From Salinibacillus xinjiangensis (GTDB taxonomy: Bacteria; Bacillota; Bacilli; Bacillales; Alkalibacillaceae): 64,000 bases of DNA. The stretch covers positions 164,217 through 228,216 of the forward strand of contig NZ_WJNH01000009.1 of the NCBI RefSeq assembly GCF_009649735.1. The letters are read 5' to 3'. The notes beneath the pieces were generated by a model. That model ran no database searches and was not told the DNA's origin. It saw nothing but the letters and a program-made list of their open reading frames with translations. Positions 1-7,692 of the stretch are shown here, piece by piece; position 1 is the first letter of the stretch; every line of letters starts with the position of its first letter. The translations under genes were made by a program, and so were the position numbers.

Positions 1-1
1 G

Positions 2-271
2 CAAGGAAGGTCCATGTCAGAGCCAATGAGAATGCACTGGGCGTTTCCACCACTGGTCACACAAATGATTGCCGTGGGAGAACAAACCGGTTCATTGGAT
101 GAGATGTTAGGGAAGATTGCCGACTTTTATGAATCAGAAGTGGATACGGCAACCGACCAGCTGAAATCATTAATTGAACCATTGTTGATTGTGTTTTTGG
201 CCTTCATTGTCGGCGTCATCGTTTTATCCATAATGGTGCCGATGTTTGAAATCTTTAATAATGTTAACTAA
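2..271 (+). CDS. pilC: Type IV pilus inner-membrane platform protein, C-terminal end
   Basis: Only the last 89 codons are in the window; the frame is open from the left edge. The segment has the C-terminal signature of the PilC/GspF family: a GEQTG motif, the run LKSLIEPLLIVFLAFIVG, then a final membrane helix and the ending VPMFEIFNN. PilC is the polytopic membrane platform that couples the assembly ATPase to the growing pilus. The gene lies 45 bp upstream of a prepilin gene and heads a pilus cluster that continues to pilO. ComGB of the competence pseudopilus belongs to the same family. The PilMNO genes that follow favour a true type IVa pilus over a comG operon. Confidence 0.85.
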   Translation, partial: QGRSMSEPMRMHWAFPPLVTQMIAVGEQTGSLDEMLGKIADFYESEVDTATDQLKSLIEPLLIVFLAFIVGVIVLSIMVPMFEIFNNVN

Positions 272-316
272 CAAAGTTGACTTATAAATCTATAAATCTA
301 TTAAGGGGGAAAACAA

Positions 317-757
317 ATGCAAAGAATTAGGAAGGCTTTGAGAAATGAGAAAGGTTTAACGCTTGTTGAATTGTTAGCTGTTATTGTTATTTTAGGGATC
401 ATTGCAGCGATTGCGATTCCGGCAGTTGGGGGGATTATTCAAAATTCGAAGGAAGATGCTGTGAAGGCTGAGGCTATTGCTATTTTAGAAGCTGCTAAAA
501 TGTATAAGATAAACACTAATGAGCCTGAAGGAGATGAGGATTGGACCATAGATGTTTCTGTATTAGAAACTGAAAATTATATCGAGTCTGTTGATTTTCC
601 AGAAAACGCAAAAGTTAATCTGGAAAATGATCCTTTAACTCTTAGTGCAACTGATGTAAAGGCGGGAGATGAAACGATAGATTTTTATAATGCAAATATT
701 GAGATGATTAATGAAGATGATGACCTTACTATAGGAACTGCTCCAGACACTAATTAA
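317..757 (+). CDS. pilA: Type IV prepilin (major pilin candidate)
   Basis: The product has 146 residues and a class III (prepilin) signal. A short positive leader ends in NEKG, followed by LTLVELLAVIVILGIIAA, so cleavage and N-methylation would fall after Gly15 with the required Glu at mature position 5. The hydrophobic stalk covers residues 16-38. The C-terminal head is acidic and has no cysteines, so it lacks the disulfide loop of many pilins. A good RBS (AAGGGGGAA) precedes the ATG. It sits between pilC and the prepilin peptidase and is the only prepilin visible. It could instead be a minor pilin if others lie upstream of the window. Confidence 0.85.
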   Translation: MQRIRKALRNEKGLTLVELLAVIVILGIIAAIAIPAVGGIIQNSKEDAVKAEAIAILEAAKMYKINTNEPEGDEDWTIDVSVLETENYIESVDFPENAKVNLENDPLTLSATDVKAGDETIDFYNANIEMINEDDDLTIGTAPDTN

Positions 758-778
758 TTTATTTTCTTTATAATGTAT

Positions 779-807
779 AAAAAGCGTGGCTACCCGCCAC
801 GCTTTTT
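779..807 (+). terminator. Rho-independent terminator after pilA
   Basis: A perfect 12-bp stem (AAAAAGCGTGGC pairing with GCCACGCTTTTT) has a 5-nt loop and ends in a T run, 22 bp after the prepilin stop. It would allow high pilin expression with reduced read-through into pilD. Confidence 0.85.
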
Positions 808-838
808 CAAAAAATAACACAGGGGACTGAAATAAAAC

Positions 839-1591
839 GTGTGGTTTATAATCATTTACATATTCATTCTAGGCCTCACTTTAGGCTCCTTCTACAATGT
901 AGTTGGCCTAAGAGTACCAGAGGGCCAATCGATTGTCTCGCCACGATCATCATGTCCTAACTGTCAACGTGAACTCACATGGCGAGAATTAATCCCAGTT
1001 TTTTCGTATGTTTTTCAAAAGGGAAAGTGCTCAAATTGTAAGGCAACCATTTCACCCAAATATCCAATTTTTGAACTCATAACAGGACTTTTATTCGTCT
1101 TATCTTTTTACTTAATTGGTTTTGACCTTGAACTTATTGCTGCCCTATCACTTGTATCACTACTCGTAATCATCACCGTCAGTGACCTTGCATACATGAT
1201 TATCCCTAATAAGGTACTGGCCTTCTTTATCGTTTTATTTATATTAGAACGTATTTTTGTCCCATTAGATCCGTGGTACGACCCAGCACTTGCTTTTATC
1301 GTAGCCTTAGTGCTGCTACTCCTTGTAGGTATTGTGAGTAAAGGCGGAATGGGGGGCGGCGATATCAAGCTGTTTGCGGTCCTTGGAGTTGTTTTGGGAC
1401 TAGAGAAAATCCTGCTCACTTTCTTTTTATCTGCACTGATTGGTGCTGTTTTTGGTGGAATCGGGTTGATTATAGGGAAATCTAAACGAGGAAATCCAAT
1501 ACCTTTTGGACCTTATATAGCCGTTGGTGCTTTACTTTCATATTTTTTTGGAACGGAAATTATCCATTGGTACTTCTCAACTTTTCTTTAA
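839..1591 (+). CDS. pilD: Prepilin peptidase / N-methyltransferase
   Basis: The 250-residue polytopic membrane protein belongs to the A24 aspartic peptidase family. Two CxxC pairs (C39/C42 and C64/C67) form the N-terminal zinc-binding loop of bifunctional enzymes. The catalytic aspartates are D116 (in SDLAYMIIPN) and D175 (in GGGDIKL, the GxGD-type motif). It cleaves prepilin leaders and methylates the new N-terminus. The start is GTG at 839. A ComC-like role in competence is also possible, but the neighbours are pilus genes. Confidence 0.9.
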   Translation: MWFIIIYIFILGLTLGSFYNVVGLRVPEGQSIVSPRSSCPNCQRELTWRELIPVFSYVFQKGKCSNCKATISPKYPIFELITGLLFVLSFYLIGFDLELIAALSLVSLLVIITVSDLAYMIIPNKVLAFFIVLFILERIFVPLDPWYDPALAFIVALVLLLLVGIVSKGGMGGGDIKLFAVLGVVLGLEKILLTFFLSALIGAVFGGIGLIIGKSKRGNPIPFGPYIAVGALLSYFFGTEIIHWYFSTFL

Positions 1592-1615
1592 TTTTGACTG
1601 GAATTAGGTGAAATC

Positions 1616-2602
1616 ATGGCCTTTATAGGAAATAAAAAAATCGCTAATCTAGAAATTCAGGATTATGTTATTCGATATGCGGAAGTAAAAAGTAAAAAGA
1701 ATCCTGTTGTCACTCACATTGATGAGCATTATCTGCCGAGGGATATCATCTCTAATGGCAAGGTGAAGGATCCCGAGGGATTTTTACAGCAATTAAAAAC
1801 CTGTTTTCGCAAATGGAAACTAAGAGGGAAATCGATTCGGTTTATCGTTCCAGATTCCTCTGTCATTATTCGAACGGTGGATGTCCCATCAGATATTAGT
1901 GATGAAGAACTGAATGGACATATTTATTTTGAGTTGGGTGAGAGTATTCACCTGCCGTTTGAAAACCCCGTGGTTGATGCGGTTAATCTAGGTGTAGAAG
2001 GAAATCAAAAAAAGGTGTTAGTCGTTGCCTCATCTGAGGAAACGGTCGATACATATTATGACTATTTCAAGGATGAACGAGGGAACCCTGAGGTCGCTGA
2101 TATTTCGCCTTTATGTCAGTATCGTCTCTATCACCATTATGGCAAGACGAATGATCGTGATATTTATTTATTGGTTCAGTATAACGTCAAGTATGTGATG
2201 GTAAGTATTTTTGATCATCACAAGCCTGTATTTGTGCAGAATGTTGAAATTCCGTATCCCGAGAATACTTGGAAGGCCGTTCCCATTCAAGAGGAAAATT
2301 CGTTAACAAGAGAGCATTTGGACCGTGGCCATGTTTACACAGCGTTTGATGAAATTTATATCGAGATTGAACGGATTTTAAGGTTCTTTCAATTTACTCT
2401 ACATGGCGGTGATAAGCAGATAACTAACATGTTAGTAACAGGCGACCATCCCTATTTAGCTGATTTGATGGAACAAACGAGAGAGCGGATTAACTTACCG
2501 GCTCAACTACTAGCACCAGATCAATTGAAGACCATACAGGAAATAGACATCACCCCTAAATTTTATAATGTCATTGGTTTGGCCATGAAAGAGGGAGATT
2601 AA
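1616..2602 (+). CDS. pilM: Type IV pilus assembly protein PilM (actin-like)
   Basis: The 328-residue soluble protein has the PilM/FtsA-like ATPase fold pattern. The N-terminal segment ANLEIQDYVIRYAEV corresponds to the first phosphate-binding strand region, and LLVQYNVKYVMVSIFD starts the second half. PilM is a cytoplasmic ring component that binds the N-terminal tail of PilN. The stop codon overlaps the pilN start by one base (TAATG), so the two are translationally coupled. Sequence conservation to Gram-negative PilM is low, so the call leans on context. Confidence 0.8.
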   Translation: MAFIGNKKIANLEIQDYVIRYAEVKSKKNPVVTHIDEHYLPRDIISNGKVKDPEGFLQQLKTCFRKWKLRGKSIRFIVPDSSVIIRTVDVPSDISDEELNGHIYFELGESIHLPFENPVVDAVNLGVEGNQKKVLVVASSEETVDTYYDYFKDERGNPEVADISPLCQYRLYHHYGKTNDRDIYLLVQYNVKYVMVSIFDHHKPVFVQNVEIPYPENTWKAVPIQEENSLTREHLDRGHVYTAFDEIYIEIERILRFFQFTLHGGDKQITNMLVTGDHPYLADLMEQTRERINLPAQLLAPDQLKTIQEIDITPKFYNVIGLAMKEGD

Positions 2603-3162
2603 TGTTAGTCGACATTAACTTATTAGAAAGACATGAACGAAAAAACAATCTGTTCTATATTTTGTTGAGCATCATCGTGGTGTTGATGCTCCTTCTAGCT
2701 GGTGCAATCTACTTTTTCACAACTGTGTTAAATAATGAAATTGAGAATACGGAAAGTCAAATTCAACAGCTAAAAGAGCAGAGTGCGGAACTGCAAGGGG
2801 AAATGAGCGGTTCAAAGGTAGCCGAGTTAGAAGACCTTTTATCAACAGTTACCTTTTTAAGAACGTATCCTTTAGATAGTACTGCTTTTATCACCTCTAC
2901 TACTGAACTTTTGCCTGAGGAGGGCTATGTGGAGTCCTATCAGTACAATGGAGAATCGGTATCCCTATCTGTGTTGCTTGAAGATGATTTGGAGGCAGCC
3001 TACTATTTACACCATTTAGAAAATGAAGCATGGGCTCGTTCCGTTCGTTTAACTGGAGTAAACGAAAACGATGAAAAATCCGTCCAGCCTTACACAGCTC
3101 AATATGAAATTCGTATTGATCAAAAAGCATTAAAGGGTGATGAGGCAGGTGACACCGAATGA
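2602..3162 (+). CDS. pilN: Type IV pilus alignment protein PilN
   Basis: The 186-residue bitopic membrane protein begins MLVDINLLERHERKNN, typical of PilN: a short cytoplasmic tail that binds PilM. One transmembrane helix follows (about residues 15-41), then a coiled-coil segment (about 45-70) and an extracytoplasmic domain of ferredoxin-like type. It overlaps pilM by 1 nt and pilO by 4 nt. In known systems PilN and PilO form a heterodimer that links the inner-membrane platform to outer parts. Its role in a single-membrane bacterium is inferred. Confidence 0.82.
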   Translation: MLVDINLLERHERKNNLFYILLSIIVVLMLLLAGAIYFFTTVLNNEIENTESQIQQLKEQSAELQGEMSGSKVAELEDLLSTVTFLRTYPLDSTAFITSTTELLPEEGYVESYQYNGESVSLSVLLEDDLEAAYYLHHLENEAWARSVRLTGVNENDEKSVQPYTAQYEIRIDQKALKGDEAGDTE

Positions 3163-3779
3163 ACAAAATTCAAAAAGTCATTTTAAGCGTAAGTACGCTT
3201 GTCTTCGTGCTCGGTGTAGTATTTGCCTATTTTATAATGGTTCGACCGTTGCAGCAGGAATTAGAACGTGTGGAAGGCTCACTTTCGACTGAGAAGCTCG
3301 TGTTGAAAAAATTGCAGGAGCGAATCAATGAAAATGAGGATATGGATATTACGGCAGAGTCCATTGCTTTACAAAGGCAATTGCCATTGATTCCTAATCA
3401 TGAGCAGATATTTGTTGAACTGAATGAAGCGGAGGACATATCGGATAGTGTGATTACCAATTATACGATTTCAGATCCTATTGCGGCTGCATTTCCAGAC
3501 CAAGAAGAAGATGTGGAAGGTCTTCAAAGTTTTACCTATGATATTAGTGTGGAGGCCCAGACTTATGAGGATATGCTGACCTTCATCGAGTATTTGGAAG
3601 GGAATGAACGAATCCTATCGATTGATTTTGTATCCTTTTCTGAACCAGATGAAGAAAATATCCTTACCTATGAAATGACACTCACTGCCTTTTATACAGA
3701 AAACTTTGATGGTCTGAGAGATATTCAACCATCCATTGACATTCCAAAACCAGCAAACAAAACGAACCCATTACCATAG
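3159..3779 (+). CDS. pilO: Type IV pilus alignment protein PilO
   Basis: The 206-residue protein has one N-terminal transmembrane helix (about residues 6-28), then a coiled-coil (30-60) and a C-terminal globular domain, the usual PilO layout. The start ATG overlaps the pilN stop in an ATGA arrangement. It is the last gene of the cluster and is followed at once by a terminator. No pilP or secretin gene follows, as expected for a Gram-positive cell. Confidence 0.82.
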   Translation: MNKIQKVILSVSTLVFVLGVVFAYFIMVRPLQQELERVEGSLSTEKLVLKKLQERINENEDMDITAESIALQRQLPLIPNHEQIFVELNEAEDISDSVITNYTISDPIAAAFPDQEEDVEGLQSFTYDISVEAQTYEDMLTFIEYLEGNERILSIDFVSFSEPDEENILTYEMTLTAFYTENFDGLRDIQPSIDIPKPANKTNPLP

Positions 3780-3785
3780 ATTTTG

Positions 3786-3817
3786 CCCGATTTGCTAGCT
3801 GAATCGGGTATTTTTTT
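3786..3817 (+). terminator. Terminator of the pil operon
   Basis: CCCGATT pairs with AATCGGG across a 9-nt loop and is followed by seven T residues, 6 bp after the pilO stop. Confidence 0.8.
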
Positions 3818-3893
3818 ATCTTCTAAAACTGGATAAGTATGGTAAAATGAATCCAAATGACAGCTATCGGTTCAGAGGAAGAAGGGGTGCGAG

Positions 3894-5018
3894 ATGCGTC
3901 GGTTTTGGCTATCAAGTTTGCCGATGATTGGGTTGAGCGCATTGGCCATTTATGAGGAATATCGTCAGGTTGGTGTGTCAGCCTATATTTTCATGGCTTT
4001 TTGTTTACTGTTTACTATTTATTTTTCCATTCCGTTGTTGAAACGACCTTTATACGGATATTTACTTCTTGCCATTACGGCTGTTGGAATCGACTTATAC
4101 CACTCGGAATTTTCAAATGGGTTTGTACTGCTTCTATGTTTCTATTTTGTGGTCGATAGTATTCAGCGTTTAGAGGGTTTGGAATATCGGGTCTTTTTGC
4201 TTGTGCAACTTTTGGGTGCTGTGGGACTACTGTCCGCTCAAGGGAAAATGTCGGTAGAGTGGGGCATATTGCTTTTACTCGTTGGATATCCCTTGATCAA
4301 ACTACAAGATTTGGTGGAGGCATACAAGCAGAAAGAGGATACATATGAAAGGGTATTAAATGAATATCGTACGTTAAAGAGACAAGCTCATGAGTCAGAG
4401 CGTGCGGCGCGATTAGAGGAGCGGACCAAAATTGCTCGTGACATCCACGACTCTGTTGGACATAAATTAACCGCATTATTGATGAAGTTGCAAATGCTCA
4501 CGATGAAGAATGAGAAGGAAGAATACAAGGATTTGAAAGCGTTGGCCTCTGATAGTTTAGAGGAGACTCGTCATGCAGTGAAAGCCTTGCAGACGGAGGA
4601 AAATGAGGGGATTTCTTCTGTCCTGCAGCTCATTCGGAAGCTAGAGTCTGAGAGTCATATCTTTTTAGATTTCACCTTGAAAAAAGGGGTGTTGTCGGCT
4701 CACTTATCAAACCAGCAAAATGTGGCGTTATACCGTGTCTTGCAGGAATCATTAACAAATGCGATGAAGCATGCTCACTCACAGGAGGTCAAAGTGGTTT
4801 TGGCCTTGAACGCGATTGGTGGCTTAACGTTTAAGGTGACTAACAAACTACACTCAAGTGAGAAATGGCAATGGGGGTTCGGGCTCACCAATATGAAGAA
4901 GAGGGTTGAGGAGCTAGGTGGAAAATTGAACGTTTATCAACGTGAGGATGAATTTGTCGTTGATGGCTACTTGCCTGTAGAGGGGGAAGAAGATGAGTTA
5001 CAAAATCTTACTCGTTGA
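3894..5018 (+). CDS. NarL-type sensor histidine kinase
   Basis: The 374-residue kinase has four to five N-terminal membrane helices (residues 5-138) with almost no extracytoplasmic loop. A coiled-coil linker follows, then a HisKA_3 dimerisation domain with the phospho-accepting His185 in IARDIHDSVGHKL. The HATPase domain shows the N box (ESLTNAMKHAHS) and the G box (WGFGLTNMKKRVEELGG). The domain order is that of the DesK/LiaS group of intramembrane or membrane-associated sensors. It overlaps the response regulator gene by 26 bp, so the two act as a pair. The signal is unknown. Confidence 0.88.
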   Translation: MRRFWLSSLPMIGLSALAIYEEYRQVGVSAYIFMAFCLLFTIYFSIPLLKRPLYGYLLLAITAVGIDLYHSEFSNGFVLLLCFYFVVDSIQRLEGLEYRVFLLVQLLGAVGLLSAQGKMSVEWGILLLLVGYPLIKLQDLVEAYKQKEDTYERVLNEYRTLKRQAHESERAARLEERTKIARDIHDSVGHKLTALLMKLQMLTMKNEKEEYKDLKALASDSLEETRHAVKALQTEENEGISSVLQLIRKLESESHIFLDFTLKKGVLSAHLSNQQNVALYRVLQESLTNAMKHAHSQEVKVVLALNAIGGLTFKVTNKLHSSEKWQWGFGLTNMKKRVEELGGKLNVYQREDEFVVDGYLPVEGEEDELQNLTR

Positions 5019-5628
5019 GGATCAGAGTATGGTGCGAAATGGCTTGAAAATGATGATAGAGCAGGATGTACAGTTTGAAGTGGTAGCAGAGGCGGAAAAT
5101 GGGGAAGAGGCGCTCCGTCAAATGGAAATACACCTGATTGATGTGGTCATCATGGATATTCGCATGCCTGTCATGAATGGTATTGTAGCGACACGACATA
5201 TTAAAAAAGGCTGGCCACATGTATATGTGCTCATGCTGACAACCTTTAATGATGAGGAATATGCGGTCCAGTCTCTACGTGAAGGGGCGGATGGATTTTT
5301 GCTGAAAACAGCGGAGCCTGAAAAGTTAATTCAAGCGATTCATAGCTGCTTGAATGGGGGAATGACGATTCATGATGAGGTAGCCAAAAAGGTGATGCCT
5401 CGGTTATTAAAGACTTCTGGGGTTGAACATAAGGAATTGCCGTTATCGGAGCGGGAAATAGTGATTACCCGGTTAATTGGAGAAGGAAAAACGAATAAGG
5501 AAATTGCCGAGGAGCTTTACCTTTCAGTTGGTACCGTTAAAAATCATATCACACAAACCTTGCATAAGCTGGAGCTTCGGGACAGAACGCAGCTGGCTAT
5601 TTTTGCTGTGAAAAATGATTTGGCTTAA
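4993..5628 (+). CDS. LuxR/NarL-family response regulator
   Basis: The 211-residue protein has a receiver domain with Asp55 as phosphorylation site (VVIMDIRMP), a conserved Thr/Lys pair (LTTF and LLKTAEP) and a C-terminal LuxR-type helix-turn-helix (about residues 145-205; NKEIAEELYLSVGTVKNH). The RBS (GGGGGAAG) lies inside the end of the kinase gene. Its target genes are not evident. The small membrane genes downstream are on the same strand but about 100 bp away. Confidence 0.9.
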   Translation: MSYKILLVEDQSMVRNGLKMMIEQDVQFEVVAEAENGEEALRQMEIHLIDVVIMDIRMPVMNGIVATRHIKKGWPHVYVLMLTTFNDEEYAVQSLREGADGFLLKTAEPEKLIQAIHSCLNGGMTIHDEVAKKVMPRLLKTSGVEHKELPLSEREIVITRLIGEGKTNKEIAEELYLSVGTVKNHITQTLHKLELRDRTQLAIFAVKNDLA

Positions 5629-5725
5629 TTGTTAAAAAGCTGTAACATAATGGAGAAGGATAAGCTTATGAAGACGCTCAAATTCCTTTATACTAGAAGT
5701 GATAACTAAAATGTAGGTGAGGGCA

Positions 5726-6103
5726 ATGCAAGGTCTTCTAAGAATTTTTTTAATTGGTAGTGGGACCATTTCTCTTTCGCTAGGGGTGGTCGGGATTGTG
5801 TTACCATTAATACCAACAACCCCTCTGCTCTTATTGTCAGCTGCGTGTTTTGTACGTAGCTCGGATCGATTGTATCAATGGTTAATTCATAATAAATGGT
5901 TTGGTCGTTATATTCAGGATTATCGGGATGGCAAAGGAATCCCCTTAAAAGCAAAGGTGATGGGCGTCTCAGTGTTGTGGTTGTCTATTGGATACACGAC
6001 GCTGTTTGTCGTTCCTTTGGTTCTGGTTAAGGTGTTGCTTGTGTTGATTGCCAGCTATTTTACTTGGTTTATTCTGCACATTAAAACGCGAGTTAAGAGT
6101 TAA
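5726..6103 (+). CDS. YbaN-like small membrane protein (DUF454)
   Basis: The ATG at 5726 is chosen because AGGTGA lies 5 nt upstream; an in-frame GTG at 5717 is too close to that RBS. The 125-residue product has the DUF454 pattern: an N-terminal hairpin with LPLIPTTPLLLLSAACF, the conserved stretch WLIHNKWFGRYIQDY, and two further membrane helices. The family is widespread inner-membrane proteins of unknown function. A gene for a small two-helix membrane protein follows 18 bp downstream. Confidence 0.8.
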   Translation: MQGLLRIFLIGSGTISLSLGVVGIVLPLIPTTPLLLLSAACFVRSSDRLYQWLIHNKWFGRYIQDYRDGKGIPLKAKVMGVSVLWLSIGYTTLFVVPLVLVKVLLVLIASYFTWFILHIKTRVKS

Positions 6104-6121
6104 GGTTAGGTAGGTGGAAGA

Positions 6122-6325
6122 ATGACGTTAGATAAATACACAAAAGTGGGGAAAATTTTGTTTTGGATTGGACTAGCCATCTTCGTCGTTGGCCTGGGGT
6201 TTAATGAAAATCTAACAGATGCCCCTGAGCAGCTAGCGGGCATTTCGCGGCCAATTATGATTACAGGCATTGTTGTCGTTTTCCTTACTAATTTTTTTCG
6301 GAAAAAGAAGACAGATCGTAAATGA
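6122..6325 (+). CDS. Small two-helix membrane protein, unknown
   Basis: The 67-residue product has two predicted membrane helices (about residues 11-28 and 43-58) and a very basic C-terminus (FFRKKKTDRK). An AGGTAGGTGG stretch lies just upstream of the ATG, and a terminator follows the stop, so it is a genuine gene unit. It is probably co-transcribed with the DUF454 gene. No family is recognised. Confidence 0.65.
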   Translation: MTLDKYTKVGKILFWIGLAIFVVGLGFNENLTDAPEQLAGISRPIMITGIVVVFLTNFFRKKKTDRK

Positions 6326-6337
6326 ATGAAATGGAGA

Positions 6338-6366
6338 GCACACGGAATTGATCCGTGTGCTTTTTT
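6338..6366 (+). terminator. Terminator after the small membrane gene
   Basis: GCACACGG pairs with CCGTGTGC across a 7-nt loop, followed by six T residues. Confidence 0.85.
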
Positions 6367-6409
6367 GTATGTGTGCGTTAGGCGGTGTTGTGGATGGGGG
6401 TGGTGCGTG

Positions 6410-6562
6410 TTTAGCATTTGGCAGTACATCTCTAGCATCTTGTTATCAAACTCCAGCATTTGTGACCTCTTCTTTAGTTAAAACCTACTCAGCTTTAGCA
6501 AATACAACGATGTTCAGCAAAAACATGATATTTTTTAGCAAAACTAGCAAAAACTTTAGCAC
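6410..6562. repeat. 21-nt periodic array, core TTTAGCAAA (copy A)
   Basis: The core word (AGCA with flanking T and A) begins at 6413, 6434, 6455, 6497, 6516, 6537 and 6558, with a decayed unit (AGTT) at 6476. All steps are 21 nt except 6497-6516 (19) and 6516-6537 (21). The sequence between cores is not conserved. A very GC-rich tract (6561-6592) follows. A similar array lies at 58028-58196. Confidence 0.8.
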
Positions 6563-6595
6563 CGCCCGCCCCGCCCCGCCGCCGAGCCCCCCATC

Positions 6596-6648
6596 CTTTA
6601 ACGCTTTACCACACCGAGGGTCAGTCCCCACACGCTTTAAAGTGAAAG
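6596..6648. repeat. 55-bp palindromic element, copy 1 (degenerate)
   Basis: It starts CTTTAACGCTTTACC, has the centre GGGTCAGTCCCC and ends GCTTTAAAGTGAAAG. It matches the ten-copy family defined best by the copy at 35287-35341, with two bases fewer. Confidence 0.75.
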
Positions 6649-6747
6649 TGACGCTGGTCATGGGTGGTGGGGTGTTTTCGTGACTGGAGGGTGATGTAGA
6701 GTTAGGGATTATTGTTTATGATAGGAGTATGAAAGGGAGGCGGTTAG

Positions 6748-7680
6748 GTGTTAGAGGTTATGGATCTGAAGAAGAAGTTTAAACAAACGTTAGCTGTGGA
6801 TGGGGTGAATCTCTATTTGGAGCAGGGGGAGATTGTTGGTTTACTAGGTCCGAATGGTGCTGGGAAGTCGACCACTATTTCAATGATTTCCTCACTTATT
6901 GCCCCGACGAGCGGTGATGTGCGTTATTTTAATGAAAGTATTGTGAAGAAACCTCAAAAATTGAGGGAGCATTTAGGCGTGGTGCCACAGGAAATTGCTC
7001 TCTATGAAAATTTAACTGGTAGAGAGAATCTACAATTTTTCGGGAAAATTTATAAGATTGATAAGAATCAACTTGCCCAAAAAATTGAAGAGGTCTTAGA
7101 CATCATTGGATTAAAAGAAAAGCAAAACGCATTGGTTAAAACCTTTTCAGGTGGGATGAAGCGACGACTAAATATAGGCGTCGCGCTCCTGCACGAACCC
7201 ACTCTCATTTTTATGGATGAACCTACAGTCGGCATTGATCCCCAGTCCAGAAACTATATTTTAGAGACGGTGAAACGACTGAACAAGGAGAAGAACATTA
7301 CCATTCTATACACAAGCCACTACATGGAAGAGGTGGAGTACCTTTGCGACAGGATTTACATTATGGATCAAGGTCATATCATTGCTGCAGGATCGAAGGA
7401 TGAAATTAAGCATATTCTTTCCGCAGAGCAAACGATCCTAATCGAAGCCGAGGATATCAAGCGGGATTGGATTAAGCTCCTAGAAAACCACCCTTCAGTT
7501 AATAAACTTACTGCACAAGATAAACGTTTAACCCTACTTGTGCCAAAAGAAATGGACTTTTTCCAAACTGTCATTGAAACGGCTAATGAGACAAATACAG
7601 TTTTGAAATCTGTGCAAATACAAACTCCTACCCTTGAAGATGTCTTTCTTCATTTAACGGGTCGAGCACTACGGGATTAA
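6748..7680 (+). CDS. ABC-2 type exporter, ATP-binding subunit
   Basis: The GTG start is supported by AAAGGGAGG 7 nt upstream. The 310-residue ATPase shows Walker A (GPNGAGKST), the signature FSGGMKRRL, Walker B (LIFMDEPT) and a D-loop. The C-terminal extension (about residues 215-310) ends TPTLEDVFLHLTGRALRD, typical of DrrA/NatA-like drug or ion exporters. Two permease genes follow with 12-bp spacing and a 4-bp overlap, so the three form one operon and probably one heteromeric transporter. The substrate is unknown. Confidence 0.9.
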   Translation: MLEVMDLKKKFKQTLAVDGVNLYLEQGEIVGLLGPNGAGKSTTISMISSLIAPTSGDVRYFNESIVKKPQKLREHLGVVPQEIALYENLTGRENLQFFGKIYKIDKNQLAQKIEEVLDIIGLKEKQNALVKTFSGGMKRRLNIGVALLHEPTLIFMDEPTVGIDPQSRNYILETVKRLNKEKNITILYTSHYMEEVEYLCDRIYIMDQGHIIAAGSKDEIKHILSAEQTILIEAEDIKRDWIKLLENHPSVNKLTAQDKRLTLLVPKEMDFFQTVIETANETNTVLKSVQIQTPTLEDVFLHLTGRALRD

Positions 7681-7692
7681 GGAGGGGTGAAC

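Noticed and set aside
6348..6683. 111-codon frame across the first 21-nt array
   Set aside because: It starts in the terminator hairpin, has no RBS, and continues through a GC-rich tract and a palindromic element.
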